Below, one piece after another: positions 1-15,300 of a stretch of DNA of 64,000 nucleotides (the first letter of the stretch is position 1; every line of letters begins with the position of its first letter). The DNA comes from Azorinus chamasolen (lineage: Eukaryota > Mollusca > Bivalvia > Cardiida > Solecurtidae): positions 35,486,163 to 35,550,162 of the forward strand of contig OY755240.1 of NCBI GenBank assembly GCA_963576725.1. Direction: 5' to 3'. A program made the translations under genes and the position numbers. The notes beneath the pieces were generated by a model. The model was not told where the DNA came from, did not search any database, and saw only the letters and a list, made by a program, of their open reading frames with translations.

Positions 1-243
1 ATGATTACGGCATATCCAACGCAACAGTACTAATTGTTCTTATGATACTATTAACACTTAAACTAATGCTTTTACTTATATGTATTTAACATTTAATTCT
101 AGTAATACCCATACTATATATTTTAGTAAAATACTTATGCTTCCACCTACACGTATACTACTAGTTATATCAATGATTTCGTTACACTTAATTTAATCCT
201 TGTATAACCAATGCTGTCATAAACCCATTTTCTGATGGCTCAC

Positions 244-324
244 CTTGTAGTTACCAACAGGTGCAAACAGGACAGTCTTGTCAATGCTGCTTGTAGACCC
301 AAGCCCAAGCGTGCCTTTCGTTTC
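244..324 (-). CDS. Receptor guanylate cyclase exon 10 (start of kinase-homology domain)
   Basis: 81 bases, 27 codons, phase 0 at both ends. The acceptor is a pyrimidine-rich TTTGTTTTAG and the donor is AAG|GTGAGC, both good consensus. It encodes residues 494-520, a Gly/Ser/Thr-rich stretch followed by VLFAPVGNYK. In receptor guanylate cyclases this segment leads into the glycine-containing entry of the kinase-homology domain, where the next exon normally continues with a Gly and the VAIK/VAVK strand. That exon is not in the remaining 243 bases, which are read as intron 10. Confidence 0.85.
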
Positions 325-3300
325 CTAAAACAAAAACAACAACAACAAATAGTTAAGATATATCTTCAGAATCATTCCAACTCAAATAGATTGTTCACAG
401 TTTAAGCGACTAAAATGAAAATATGAAAGAATTCGAAATCAGCATGCATGATAATTGTCAGACTAAATTTCTAACTCTCCCGCAACTTTCTCTCATTCTT
501 TTGCAAAACATTTGACATTTGAATAACACACCCAACTGAATCGCATGTTCCAATAATCATTACATACAATGACATTGGTTTCAAGTTATTCCCGGGGATT
601 TCTGAAAATGGACTCAAGCTAGCCCTGAGACACCACATTTTCTAAACATACACATGCCCGCGTTGTTGGTTTCTTTCGTTTCCATGTGTAAAGGAACAAA
701 CTCTTCATTTGACTTAGAACCAGTCCTATGGTAATACAGAACTATATATACATAAGTTGTTAAATGGTTCACTCCCGACAAACAAAGGGATATTGTATGG
801 CATTGACTGGCAATTTTATGAAACAGGGTTAATTCACATTCATTATTTAGTAATCAGCTGCGATAACAAACTATTTTAAGTTCCTAATTACCAAATATCA
901 TCTAAAAGAATAGTATCGTCCAAAACCAAGTAATAATACAACCAATAGCCACCATCTTGAAAGTATACCTTTAAATAAACCCATAGTACGCTGTTATTCA
1001 AGTATAGCGTGTGTAAATCAGAAAATGATTTCATATTTACTCTTGCGATAATGTCAGCTTCAGGGTTAATTTAAAAGCAGTTACCCCCAATGGGAGAGAG
1101 GGTAACTGACATCAGACTTGTTATCTGAATCAGTCTCAGATTATCCCCGGGGACAGTTTGAATTCTTTTAAAATGTACCCGACAAGTGAGTAAGGGCAGA
1201 TAATCTGGGGTGTAAGTGCGTCATCATAATGTGGAAAATTTATTCGACAACCAGTATCAGGAGGCGGCGAAGTCTGGGTAGTAAACGACAAAGCTGACAG
1301 ACATCACGAAACCAAGATTACTGAAATATTTTGATCTTTCTGGTAACAGTACTGTAGAAGGTGCTGAACATATCATATTTACCTAATAAAACTAACTGTA
1401 GCAAAACTATGTTTAAATACGATACATCATGGTATAAGCGGCCAACGCAATCTATAAATATAACTCGCTAAGAAATCGGTTACAGCAAAACGTAAGGGAT
1501 ATTTTATGTTTAATTACCCCATTTTTGAAATGTTAGGAATAATTGTTTTGTAAAGGTTATTATGTTGTTTTACTGTTTTAAATTGAAGTTTTGTCCCTGA
1601 TTTTGCATTGATATATATTGGTTAAGTGCTTGTGTGGCGGCCGTAAAAAGTCGCCCCGTACTTCATTCTCAGTGTTGTTATATTTTCTGGTCCTTCGGGA
1701 TCATTAGTTTTCATGTTATTAGTTTTGAAAATTGAATACTGCTTAAGCCGGTGCTAGGGGGCATGAGTAGTGTTGCACTTTTAATTACTACTCATGAACA
1801 GACTCAATAAAACCCGAGTCTGCAATTTTCTCTTTTTGCATTTCTACTTTTGCTTTCGAGGGATCACCCATTTACAGAATATATGTACTTCACAACTGCA
1901 GGTGTTAAGTGCTTGTGTGGCGGCCGCAAAAAGTCACCCCGTACTTCATTCTCAGTGTTGTTATATTTTCTGGTCCTTCGGGATCATTAGTTTTCATGTT
2001 ATTAGTTTTGAAAATTGAATACTGCTTAAACCGGGGCTAGGGGGCGTGCGTAGTGTTGCACTTTTAATTACTACTCATGAACAGACTCAATAAAACCGAG
2101 TCTGCAATTTTCTCTTTTTGCATTTCTACTTTTGCTTTCGAGGGATCACCCATTTTCAGAATATTTGTATACATTTAACATGTGTGAGGATGTTGGTCGA
2201 TGATATTAAAATAGCATTCGTTCAGTTTACACCTTCTGGAAGTATCCAATGTGTGTCAAGGGGTGAAGATCATAGTTACATAATAATGATGGTTAATTAC
2301 GTCCGTCTCTGGTTTGCTACACTTTAGTATTGCGTTTCGTGGATTAACAAGGTCCGAACTACACAAATGTGACTCAGTTGTTGTTGTTCTATATTGTGCA
2401 GTTACCTTGTACTATTGAGCAGTGGATTCACTGACGCTGAGACGTGCTTCATTGGACATGAAAAGTGTTCTTGTAGACTACTCATCAGCCGTTCTAAAAG
2501 TTCAGAACACCTTTTTCATATACGTCCCGGATATTGAAATAGTGTGTGCCGGACTTTATACTGCGATATAGCTTAACTCGGAGTTATATTGGGTCTGAAG
2601 GGAGAGTATGAAAACACGTACCATCAAAGCCGAAACGATTAGAGTCCCGCTGGGCATGTCGTCATTAACCTATAGTCTTGTTGGCGTGTTTGCAGTCGAA
2701 AATGTTGTCCATTTCATTTGTTTCTTTTGAATTAGTTTGGTTTGCTCCAGTTTTCATAAGTGATTCCGATGAAATACCGAGCTACTCGTTTCCTATCAGG
2801 AACCAAACTTTTTGCATAGGTAACCAAATACTTAACCAACCCTTCTGAAGGTTAGTTAACACACTGGGTGTTAAGTTACACTGCGTACATAACTGGTGTT
2901 GGTTTCTTCACGTTGAATGATAATGAATTAGCAATAATTTACTGATTTCCCATTAGGTGACCGAGACCTATCCTATTCCCACATATACATTAACCCCTTC
3001 CGTGCCACAATGACGGGTCTATGATATCACATGCAAACAGTTTGGATCCAGATGAGACGCCGAGTAACTCGGCGTCTCATCAGGATCCAAACTGTTTGTT
3101 ACTGTTACTATGTTTTTGAAACAAAAATGAAAATTTATAGCAGACGACAAAGTTAGCAGCCGACAGAGTTTGGCAGCGAAAGGGTTAAAGTGTTCCTGTT
3201 TTCAAATGAACTGGAAACTACACTTTGGACTTGCCTACTTTTATGTATAATTATTGTCATTCTTGTTTGTTTGTTTGTTTGATGACTAATTTGCTGAACA

Positions 3301-6300
3301 ACGTGTTTACTAAATGTAACTGTCATGTTCATTCGTGAGTCGCTTTGCTCAATTATAGGGTATGTACAGGTTGGTGAGCTGTCTTTCTAGTTCAGATATG
3401 TGAAACATTGTTAAACATACTCCACCGAAAATGTCCATTCATATATCCGCTTTAAACTCCACCTGCCGGTTGCCGAGCAGCGTTGACCTATTGATGTACG
3501 TTATGGTTACTATATCTTATATAAACAGTAGTAACTAAGACCGTCGTTCCGTCCATGATGCGGCAGTCTGATGAACTACTTTCCCTGTTCTATATTCATT
3601 CAAAGTTCAATACCTACTGAATATTCGTTGACAAAATAGTTCTAATGAAATATGGAAGATGGAACACTGTGGACGTTTAGAAATTAAGGAAACCGGTCTA
3701 CCAAATTCAATTAACAAATAGAGCAGACCCTGATCAGACGGCTACTGTATGACCTGGTTCGGTTTGCAAATGCGCGTAAACGCATTTATATGAAGGAAAT
3801 TATTAACTCTTTCTCTGTCAATTGTGCATAGATCTGTGATTATCTATACTTCCAGTTTGGATCCAGACGAGACTCTGAGCGAGCCGGTGTCTCATCAAGA
3901 CACAGACACTTTATGATTGTGGTAATGTCTTTTAAGAAAACAGGAACAAAATAAACCAACAAAACTTGCAGCAGAAGACAACTTTTGCAGACGACAATAT
4001 TTGCTTCGAGACAGTTACGGTTTATACTGTTTGCCAGCATGAGAGGAGAAATTATCCTAAGGCTTATGAGTTAAACAGCCTGTATTAACAGACTGCACGG
4101 CCATGAATGGCCAAGTTTAATAACATTAGTTCAAAATTAGCTTGAGAGATGTTAATTATTTAATGAATTCCAATGTATTTTTTTCTATATCAAGTAATAT
4201 GACGACATATTGCTTGCATCGAATCAGGAAACAACCTTACACAGAAAGTATGATAAAGCTGACCATTAATATGCCTGTAAGACACGTGATACATACCGCC
4301 CGCATTAGTTTTCTCTTCCTAGGTGGCGTGTGTGTGTTTCGGATAGGGCCATCACAATCCACAGAGCTTTGGGTGGCTCCCCTTGGACGCCTCATTTTTA
4401 TATCGTCATTACTCACTTTCCAAATCATGCTGATCAACTCTTTCTCGTATTTGGACTTTCTGAAAGAATAATTGACAGAGCTGCTTAAAGGTAGCCCAGG
4501 ACTGAACATTACGGTTATGAATTATAGAGGGGAGATCCACATTAGTCAATAGAAAGTGTTACATCTAAGATGTAACTTACTTTACACAAAATTGTAATTA
4601 TTCTGCAAACTTTTCCGGATCTTCAATTTCAATGATTTTAGTTTAAAAATTCAATAGCGCTTTTAAAAGCCGGTGCTAAGGGGCGTGAGTAGTGTTGCAC
4701 ATTTAATGACTGATAATGAACAGATTCCGCAATTTTCTCTTTTGCAGTGCTGTTTTGCATTCGAAGGATCTCCTGTTTTCAGAGTGTGTCTATATAAATC
4801 GGACTTTAAAAGTGAGTGGATGCCAATACTAGTCTCTATAAAAAGCAAAGCAAGTAAATTGTTATATAAACGACGTCGGGTTTGAATAGACTGTGGACGA
4901 GTTGTCGAATAAAGGATAAAAAGAAAAGGATGTCGACACGACATCAAACCGGTGTTTCTTTCACTGTTAACTGTGTGCATATATCTTTATAGCCAAGTCT
5001 ATGTTTTGCGTTGGGAGAAGACAAAATAGTTGATAACAAAATCTAAATTAAGAGATGCACAATGGCATTATAAGCGAAACATTCTTTCAAAGATACATGA
5101 AATTTGTTTAAAGGGTTTAGGAGGAGTTGCGCTCATGAATTGAGTACCCAATCTCCATGTATTATTATGGCCAAATCCATGTTTTGTTATAGAACATCAT
5201 GAAACATTCATAAGGAACAATAACATTACTGTCAAAGTTTTACTACCAATGTAGGAGTTTCTCTTACAAGTTCAAACATACAAAATATCTGGAATAAAAC
5301 TCAAAGTCAAATTATCTCCCCAGAAATATGTCGGATCGTAAAGATCATACTTCATGCACATTTGCATATGAAGTACATGTAATCCGACTTTTGAAATTGA
5401 AAATTCGACTACCATGTACGAGGAATTGCGCTTACGAGTTCAACCATACATAATATCTGAATAAATCCAAGGATATGGTAAAAAAAACAGTGATTTCTAA
5501 GTTCACTGGTGCATAACTCCCAGAAAAAGTGCAGAATGAAAATTCCCCGACAATATGCACATGTACATATTGTGTCCTTGTTATATACAATGTTTTATGA
5601 AATTCTGTTAAACAGTTTGAGGGGAGTTGCGCGTACATGGGTAGGATCAAAAGACCAAGTGGTGTCTAAGCCCAAAGGGGCATGACTCCAATAAAAATTG
5701 CAGAAGGAAAAGTCCCCGACACTATGAACATCTACATATTATGTCCTTGCTGCATACAAAGTTTTATGAAATTCTGTTGAACAGTTTCAGAGAAGTTTCG
5801 CTTAAAAGATTGACAGCCGCCCGAACGTCCGACCGCCTGCCCGTCCGCCCGCCCGCCCGACCGCCCAATCGACCGTCCGTCCACCCACCTTACATCACCA
5901 TTTCAATAACCGAATTTTCAGTAGAAAATTCGGTTAAAAACGATATTAAAGTGTACATAAACCATATCTAAATAAACAAGCATGTATTTGTAATGTTATG
6001 TGAGCATTATACCTGTAAAATATGTAGAGGAACACAACGGCCACGATTATTACTGCTATTGATACACAGCCTCCCACGATAGCTCCATTGTCAACACCTG
6101 GAAATCAAGTACCAATAACTGCGGAAACACAATCACACATATAAAAAGATACATTATACCTGAATCTACATCAAATATATCACAGACTCCATCACATATA
6201 TCACAAATATCTTTACATATATCAAACACCATCACATATATCACAAACAACATTATATATATATATATATATATATTCTCTGTGTCTCAGTCACGAAACA

Positions 6301-9300
6301 AAATTTTCAATTGACCATCCGTTGCACAGGTTTCAGTATTATTTCATATAATTCCCTATGTTGTTACATTTATATAATCAAAGTGTAATAAAGGAATTGT
6401 ATTGTATTGTATATATTGTTACAGGACATACAGTGTACACCGTTTGTACATATAAGTAGAATGAATGTTTGTATATGCCATCCTGTAAGGTCCGTTTTGA
6501 CTCATCGTTGCAACACTTGATTACTACCAAACAAAGTACAATAATTGTAAGCAACAAAAACCTGCATCAACAATTAGATTACAGGCAATCAAGACGTTTA
6601 GCTACCCTGCATCGATTCAAACAAATGTCCATAGTGATAATTACCATGTTTGTCAACACATTGTTGACCGTCCGATCCACATGCACGGGGATCAGGCGGA
6701 AATCTCCCGGTTGGCCACACTATGTCTCGCACATGATTATATGTACTACTTATATGGGCGACTGTTTCAAACACTCCCGCCTGGTAGTGATACAAGTTCA
6801 TTGTTTTGTACAGTGTTTCCAGATTGGCTGTTTGTCCTGAAACACAATTGCATATATTTTCTACTTCAGACGTTGTCTCACCTAAAGAACCATGCTAACA
6901 GTGTAATGAAATACAATCGAAAACACAAAATACAAAAGGTTTGAACAATTTGTTAATTTGTGTTCAAGGCTAAGTTAATATGCTATGTCTCGTCTGTTAA
7001 TATGCTACATATCGTCTGTTAATATGCTATGTCTCGTCTGTTAATATGCCACGCCTCGTCTGTTAATATGCTACGCCTCGTATACTCGTATGCTACGTCT
7101 CGTCTGTTAATATGCTACGTCTCGTCTGTTAATATGCTACGTATCGTCTTTTAATATGCTATGTCTCGTCTGTTAATATGGTACGTCTCGTCTTTTAATA
7201 TGCTACGTCTCGTTTGTTAATATGCTACGTATCGACTGTTAATATGGTACGTCTCGTCTGTTAATATGGTACGCCTCGTCTGTTAATATGCTACGCCTCG
7301 TTTACTCGTATGCTACGTCTCGTCTGTTAATATGCTACGTATCGACTGTTAATATGCTACGTCTCGTCTTTTAATATACTACATCTCGAATGTTAATATG
7401 CTACGCATCGTATACTCGTATGCTACATCTCGTCTGTTTATATGCTACGTCTCGTCTGTTAATATGCTACGTATCGTCTGTTAATATGCTATGTCTCGTC
7501 TGTTAATATGCAACGTCTCGTCTGTTAATATGCTACGTCTCGACTGTTAATATGCTGTGCCTCGTCTGTTAATATGCTACGCGTTCGTCTGTCAATATGC
7601 TACGCCTCGTATACTCGTATGCTACGTCTCGTCTGTTAATATGCTACGTATCGTCTGTTAATATGCTACGTCTCGTTTGTTAATATGCTACGTCTCGACT
7701 GCTTATATGCTACGTCTCGTTTGTTGATATGCTACGTCTCGACTGTTAATATGCTACGTCTCGATTGTTAATATGCTATGTATCGACTGTTAATATGCTA
7801 CATCTCGTCTGTTTCTAGTATGAAACGAAACCCGTGTTTTGAAGAAACGGATAATTTTATATACTATTTTTAATATCTTAATTTATATGATAATTTCGTA
7901 ATTCTTCACTACCAAATAAGTATAATCTTCTGACGGTATCATATGCATTATTATAAATCCAACAATAGTTTTCTCAAAAGTGTACGTCTTTTCTGGGTCA
8001 TTGACAAACGCTCGTTCATCCCGGTCTCACCCTAGCACAACGATAACCTGATTATATGCAGTTCAAAAGATGGCATGATTCAATAAAACGACTCGACTCT
8101 ATCACCAATCTCCATCTTTTTAGTCCCCAGCATCAAAACGATGATGTAAAACTAGCGAGTTTTGTCAGTTAGCTTCAAATCGTCGACGAAGGAGCCACTG
8201 TACCTGACGTCATGGATTTCCCAAGTTTCCCTTCGCTAATCCAATGAAATGGCTCCATTCATATTTGTTGCAAAATGGTACCATCGGAAATAGAAACATA
8301 ACGACACTTTTGCTAGTTGCTTACTTATTTAGAGGACGAAACAAATAGCGATTGGTGACAGAATTGAGTTGTTTTACTGAACAACGTCATCTTTTGAACT
8401 GCAAATCGCCAGGTTATTGCTGTGATAGGGTGAGACACGTGAAATTTTGAGAAAATCTTTGTTAGATTGATAATAGTGCATAAGTTATCGTCAGACGAAT
8501 ATATGTATTTGTACTTGTGATGCACGGATGTCCGTTCTGCTAGTTGGAACCCTTGTTATTATATAGCAAACTCCCATGAAGCGGTATGTGTGAAATAGTG
8601 TATTATTATTGATATTTTTCTCATTTCATTCTGATTCGAAGACATAGCGCACCCAAACTGTTCTTTCGAAGAGATGACATGTTTGCTGTCGTGTTGGTAT
8701 CTTCAGCTATCGCAAGGATTTCACTTACGGCCAATATAGTTTCATAAAGTCCATTAGCAAATTCGTCTGGCTGAAAATATAGTGAAACCCTGGTAGAAAT
8801 CCATTGATCATGTAAAGGTAAGATAGTCTTGTGTAGACCAGTTGCACTCGGGTTTGATGAAGCTAGAGTTACAAACAACCAGTTGTATGAGTACAAAGAA
8901 AACCTTTTTTCTATGCCTGATTCAGCCATGCTTCAAACTTATGCATTAGATGCATGTGCGTACACGGTTGCAATAACAAATGATTACCAAGTAATTGTAC
9001 AGTATGTGCAAAAGTATCAGACATAAGAATCGTTAAACAAACGGGTAGGTTACACCAGGATTCAAGCTGTTTGAAACTCGGATAATGGTTTCTCAAAAGC
9101 CTGTTCGAATCATAAGTAGTTATATTGAGCTAGCAGACATCTTTTACGGGGAGGTAAGGGTTCTAAGGGTTACTATTGGTGTCATTGGTTGGTTTACCAT
9201 TGGTGTGATAGCTAATCAACCGTTTCTTGCGGAATACTTTTGTTAGGAAACTCGGGTGTTAAGAAGTGTGCCGCTCATAATCTCAAAGTTAAGGACAAAA

Positions 9301-12300
9301 TCTAGTTTACCATTTGGCAGCAATTCGGAAAGAGTGTAGCATTTTCATTAGACACATTCGATATATATTCATCGAAGCCTGCTGCATCCATGTTCATCAG
9401 GCCAATTTGCAGCAAAGAAGCAATAATTCGATTCCGATCATCTGGAAAGAAAACATATAATCCCATGAAGATGTCATCATGTTCGGGAAATGAAACCCTT
9501 TATCATATCCTGAAAACGTAATACAGATACGTTTTTTTTATTTCGGTGATCAAAATCCAAGTGTATTCGGTATCATAACCTAATCGAGCTTTTTGCTGTC
9601 TATTATGTCAGTATCTCTGTCTCCGTATGTCTGTATGTTTCTGCGTGTGTCTCTCTCTTTCTGTCTCTATGTCTCTCCCCTCATCTCTGTCCCTCTTTGT
9701 CTCTGTCTGTCTCGCTGTCTGTCTATCTCTTTCTATCTCTCTCACGCACACTCTATTTATTTATTGTAATGCAATAAAACGTTAGAATATATTCATGGCA
9801 GTAGATGGACGTGCGATTGTCCAATATATTATATGGATCGACCCATTTGATGTATGTGTATCAGCTGACGAAATGAACGCATCCCTGTCTCTGTCTGTCC
9901 CGATGACGTGTTTCTATTGAAAAATGCGGGCCATAATTTATATAACTTTTGTAGAGGACCTGAACGAACATGCTATGCGCCAAATTTGAAAGCTATATGT
10001 TTCTATTTGAAACTTCCCACCCCTGGGGCGGGGCCAATTTTGACCCTAGGGCCATACTTTATATCAATTTTGTAGAGGACCTGAACATGATGCTATGTGC
10101 CAAATTTGAAAGCTGAGAACCTTCCAGTTTCAGAGGAGTAGATTTTCAAAGTTTCCTCTATATATTTCTATTTAAAACTGCCCACCCCTGGGGCGGGGCA
10201 AATTTTGACTCCAGGGCCAAACTTTATATAAATTTTGTTGAGGACCTGAACATGATGCTAAATGCCAAATATGAAAACTAAGAACCTTCCAGTTTCAGAG
10301 GAGAAGATTTTCAACGTTTTACTATATGTTTCATCGAAAAAAAGGCACCCTTGGGGCGGGGCCAATTTTGACCCCAGGGACATACTTTATATAAGAGTTG
10401 TAGAGGACCTAAAGATGATGATATATGCCAAAGATGAAAGCTGAGAACCCTGTAGATTCAGAGGAGAATATTTTTAAAGGTTCAAATTGTTGACGACTGA
10501 CGACGCACGCCGACGGACATCAGGCCATCACAAAAGCTCAGCCTGAGCACTTTGTGCTCTGGTGAGATAAAAATCTACGTTACATTCTGAAACACACATT
10601 TCTTGATTAAATCACAAACATTCGAACTATAGCACTACAAAATTATTTTAAATGTTACTTGTATTCTACATAGTAGGAATTTGATTCGCTCTTCATTGAT
10701 TCATTGATTCATACAGAATGTAATAACACCGTTGTCTTCATTTTTACTTTAAATGGCAATTGAATAAAACACATATGTAGTCAACATTTTGAAAATGATC
10801 TCACCTTTTTTGATAGAGATCGGTCCTTTTAGATCTGTATTTGGGTTTGGTCCGAAGCGGCAATATATATATACAAATGCATTCGCTGCTGTCATGCCCA
10901 ATTGATCAGCTACCGTAAGAAACTCGAACAGATAATTCGACGGCAGACATACTATTATGACTGGAACAAAACAAAGTATATTTCAGTTGTTTCATGGGGA
11001 AATAGTGCTATTGAGTACGGGTGTGAAATAATATTATCGCATCTTTTTACTATTGTAAGCAGTTTACTAAACCGAGCAAATGTTAAGATTATTTTTATCA
11101 CAGTGAGCAGAAAACAACACGGAATCATAATAATTTGCAAAATGCCTAAATGATATAGTTTGAAAAACATGATGAAATATCCTATATTGGTGCCACAAAA
11201 CATGATGAAATATCCTATATTGGTGCCAGAAAACATAATGAAATATCTTATATTGGTGCCAGAAAACATAATGAAATATCCTATATTGGTGCCAGAAAAC
11301 TAGATAACCATGCTAGTGCCGTATATGTGGGAAAATTCATCTGGTCATGCTTATGTAAATAAACACTAATTAGATATAATTTTACAGTACATATATATTG
11401 TCTTGTAGGTAGGCAAAGTAAGTAACTTAAGTAAATAGTTAGATCTAAATTGTTTATCATAGTGGCACGTGTAACAACAATAATGAATATATGCAACAAT
11501 AGTATCGCAGGTTACAGAAATACATAAACTTGTCTAATTATCTATCAGTCTCGTGTTACGTTAGATGTAGAAATGTTCCATCGATATAAAAGTGATAAAA
11601 TAGTTGAGTGAAAAAAGTAGTTGTAATTCTCCAATACATGTATACAGATTTGAACAGCCTTAAATGAAGCTGAAGAAACGTCGAACAAAAGGTTATGACC
11701 GGTATCAATTTAAAGCAGGAGTTCATATGAATGTGCGCAAATGATTCAGCTTTTATCTTTTGCTGTATCCTACGAATTTCAATTATTGGCTATTTTTTTT
11801 TTTACAGAAATCCAAAATGACCATGATTTACTGCAAGACTAGGTTTTAGATTTAAACTAAAACTGCAATGTTTTTCACTGTGCTCACTAATGGCCAAGAA
11901 CTCTTTGATATTTGATGTGTTGTTAACATTGTGCAGGTCATTTGCAGGTCATTTGCTGTCCATCGTAATGTTCTCCAAGTACCTCCTGCACTCTGAAAGT
12001 CTGCAAATATTGTCGTCTGCTGCAATTCTAAAAATATTTTTTTCGTCCATATCTGTTCAAAAACAAATGTCAGTGACAAACAGTTTGGGCCCTGATGAGG
12101 TGCCAAGTTACCCGGCGTCTCATCTGGACCCGAACTGTTTGCAAAGGTTATTATAAATGCTACAAACCAAAGCAATAGCAGCTGGAACGAAACGCATACC
12201 TGTTTACAGGAACAGTTGCTTATTTCATAAGTTAATTGATCGTCTATGGTCAGAACTTGGTATGTTCTTGCATAACATTTCTTATAAAAATGCATATCAA

Positions 12301-15300
12301 CAGAAAGTTTTGTATCAACAATAAGAAAATATCATTTAATCGCAGCTATTCACTTTAACTTATGCCTTTCAAAGCAACAGCCAAAATGTCTTACCAGTGC
12401 ATGATACATCACATAAGAACTATGTATTTCTGGGTTTCCAAATGTTCACATCCCTTCTTTAACTCATTCCTTCATATAAACGCATTTTCACGCATTTGCA
12501 AACAGAGTAGACCCAGATATGTTCGGGTTCTGCTCTGTTTGCTTATGGAATAATACAGACTGGATTGTACAGTTTCTGCCAAATCAACGAACCTGTGTTC
12601 ATGCCTAATTATAAAACAGCATGTGTTCATGCTCAGTTATAAAACATCCTGTGTTCATGCCTAATTATAAAACATCTTGTGTTCATGCTCAGTTATAAAA
12701 CATTATGTGTTCATGCTCAGTTATAAAACATCCTGTGTTCATGCTCCATTATGAAACATCCTGTGTTCATGTTCCATTGTAAACATCCTGTGTTAATTCA
12801 TGCTCCATTATAAACATCCTGTGTGAATTCATGCTCCATTATAAACATCCTGTGTTCATGCCCCATTATAAAACATCCTGTGTCCATGCTCCATTATAAC
12901 AAAAATCTTAGAATAAAATATTAAGCATTGTCCTCATAATGCAATCATTTTAAAAGTCCCCACGTATCTCTTAATCAAAATTATTAAACAATATTGCTCC
13001 CTGTTTTATCTTCTATCCTGCTTAATCCTTTCACTGTCAATATGTATTCCAAATCTTAATAACTACTGAATAGTCATGGTAAAATAGTTATAATGAAATA
13101 TGGAAAGTGGAACACTATAGCCACTTTAGAAAGTGAAGAAACAGATCTTTCAAATTCCATTAGGCTTAGCAAACAGAGCAGACCCTGATCATACGGCTCA
13201 TATAGGAGCCGTCTGATCTGGGTCTACATAGGTTGCAAATGCGTGAAAACACGTTTATACGATGGAAAGGGTTAAACATATTTTACGCAGCTAGTTTGCG
13301 CTTGCGTAAAAACTCACTTGTTTCACCATGTTGTGCATTTATGTGAAGAGGGGCTCTGTTTGATCCGTCAGTGTTTGTTCAAGTGTAAGGTGTATTCGAA
13401 TACCAAGCGTCATATTGCTTCTAACTGTTTTACGTGTGCACATTTACATAGGTTCTGAGCGAAATTTAGTGGCAAAGGGCAGTGTAGATATTTATTTTAA
13501 ACTCTCAGTCTGTATGAGTACTGCATTCTGTTTTAGTAGAGCTTTCTGACTTCGTTGATATGGTTGTTATCATTAATTCTTGATATACAAGTGTTCCACA
13601 TTGGTAGCACATCTCTACAAATATTGTAGAACAAACGAGGCGAAAATGCTTATGAGGGTTAGTTTTTCTGCATTTTACGTTAATGCAATGCATTTTCGTA
13701 AATAGTAAGCATGTAGTTCCCATTGGTAAGGACGTTGTTTAAATAACGAAACTCAAATTCCTGTTTTCATCGATGTAAAGGACGTCAAGCAGACATCCCA
13801 GACATAACACAAGCTGCATACTAATATCAGCAGTCGTTGTGAAAAAGTAGTGTCCGTTAAAACAGTTGATTTGCCACAATACTGACACACTTTGCAAAAT
13901 CAGATTGCTCAGTTTGAAAGTGGATGTAGGCTATAATTGTATTCTAGTGCAGGGCTTCGAGAAATAATCTGTGTTCGTCTAGATTGTGTTACATTTTATT
14001 TTTAGACGCAAGTTCACCATTGGACAGCCGGTATTACAGGTTAATATCACTTCAAACAATTCGTTGCAAATTATTGTGTTAGTTGTCGTAGTATTTGAGA
14101 TTCTGTGTGTGTGGTATAACCAGGAGAAAGTTCTACGCTTATGGACAATTTGACTTAAAATTAAACAACACTCGTCACAGATGAGTGCGCATAACTGAGC
14201 ATGCTATGTCAAGCCATATATATTGCCATGGTAATACACTGTATTACGTATCTAACAATGGATAAATCTTAAGTTGTGCGTGGCAGAACCGTTTACTTTC
14301 GATTGTCGAACAGTATTAGAAACGCCGAAATTGCTGAAAACAATTGAGTAAGAGGAGCGAGTAAAACCCAAAGCACACGTTAAAATGTATAACGCACCAG
14401 GGCATCAGATTACAGCAGTATTCAAAATAGTCGGAGTGTGAAAACAGCTACATGTATAACCTTACATCGTGGTCTATCAGTAACCTTTGCAAACTAGACT
14501 TGTTAGATGCTGTATTAAATTGAAGCCGTAAAATCGAAATATAATAATCCGTTTGGTTTAAAATTAAATCTTCAAAGGAGAAAAATCGAGAAATTACGAT
14601 ATATCGGGTGCAAATGGTCTGAGCAAAAATAAACCTTTCTATGCTTTTGCGAACAGAAAAGACCCTGAAGTTCATAGAATAGTTTATCCATGTCTATACT
14701 TTGTCTTTTTGTGTGATTGCGTTGTATTTTCTTACTTTTTCCTGAGGAGACTGCGAGTGTGAGTCTGTTCAGGGCCAATTTGTGAGTCTGTGCTGCAAAC
14801 AATACATACCCCGATCAGTTACCACAACTGGCCAGGGTCTTCGCTATTTGCAGCATCATACATGTAACAAGTATATCAATAAATGATATAATTAAAAATA
14901 AATTATAGTCATACATGCAAATTACAGTTAGTGTTGTAGTAAACACTACAGACCCTGATCAGTAACCGGCGTCACAGAAATAAATGATATGAATTAGAAA
15001 TAAATTACATACATTACTATAAGATACTATGAGACACTATAAGATACTATAAGCCTGACACGTAAATCAATAAATGATGAAATGTATATAAATTAAAAGA
15101 TAAGAAAGTGCTTTGTCTCATTTTGTTTGCCTTTCTCCTTTTTTCCTTTTAATGATTTTTTTAATAATATAAAGGATACAAAAACCCTTGTTTCCTTTTA
15201 ATAGTAATTGTTAATACTACCATCCAAGCTACTTAAACAAGAAATTCATTGGTTTAAACTGTATTTATTTCATTTTTCACATACAAACAATATACACATA

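Noticed and set aside
4142..4471. 109-codon plus-strand frame
   Set aside because: It is the antisense shadow of receptor exon 9, which has splice sites, correct phase and family motifs on the minus strand.
6966..7812. 22-bp repeats as a CRISPR or regulatory iteron cluster
   Set aside because: No spacers and eukaryotic intron context; simple satellite.
11852..12295. 147-codon minus-strand frame
   Set aside because: It runs through a degraded family A MITE and has no recognisable protein content.
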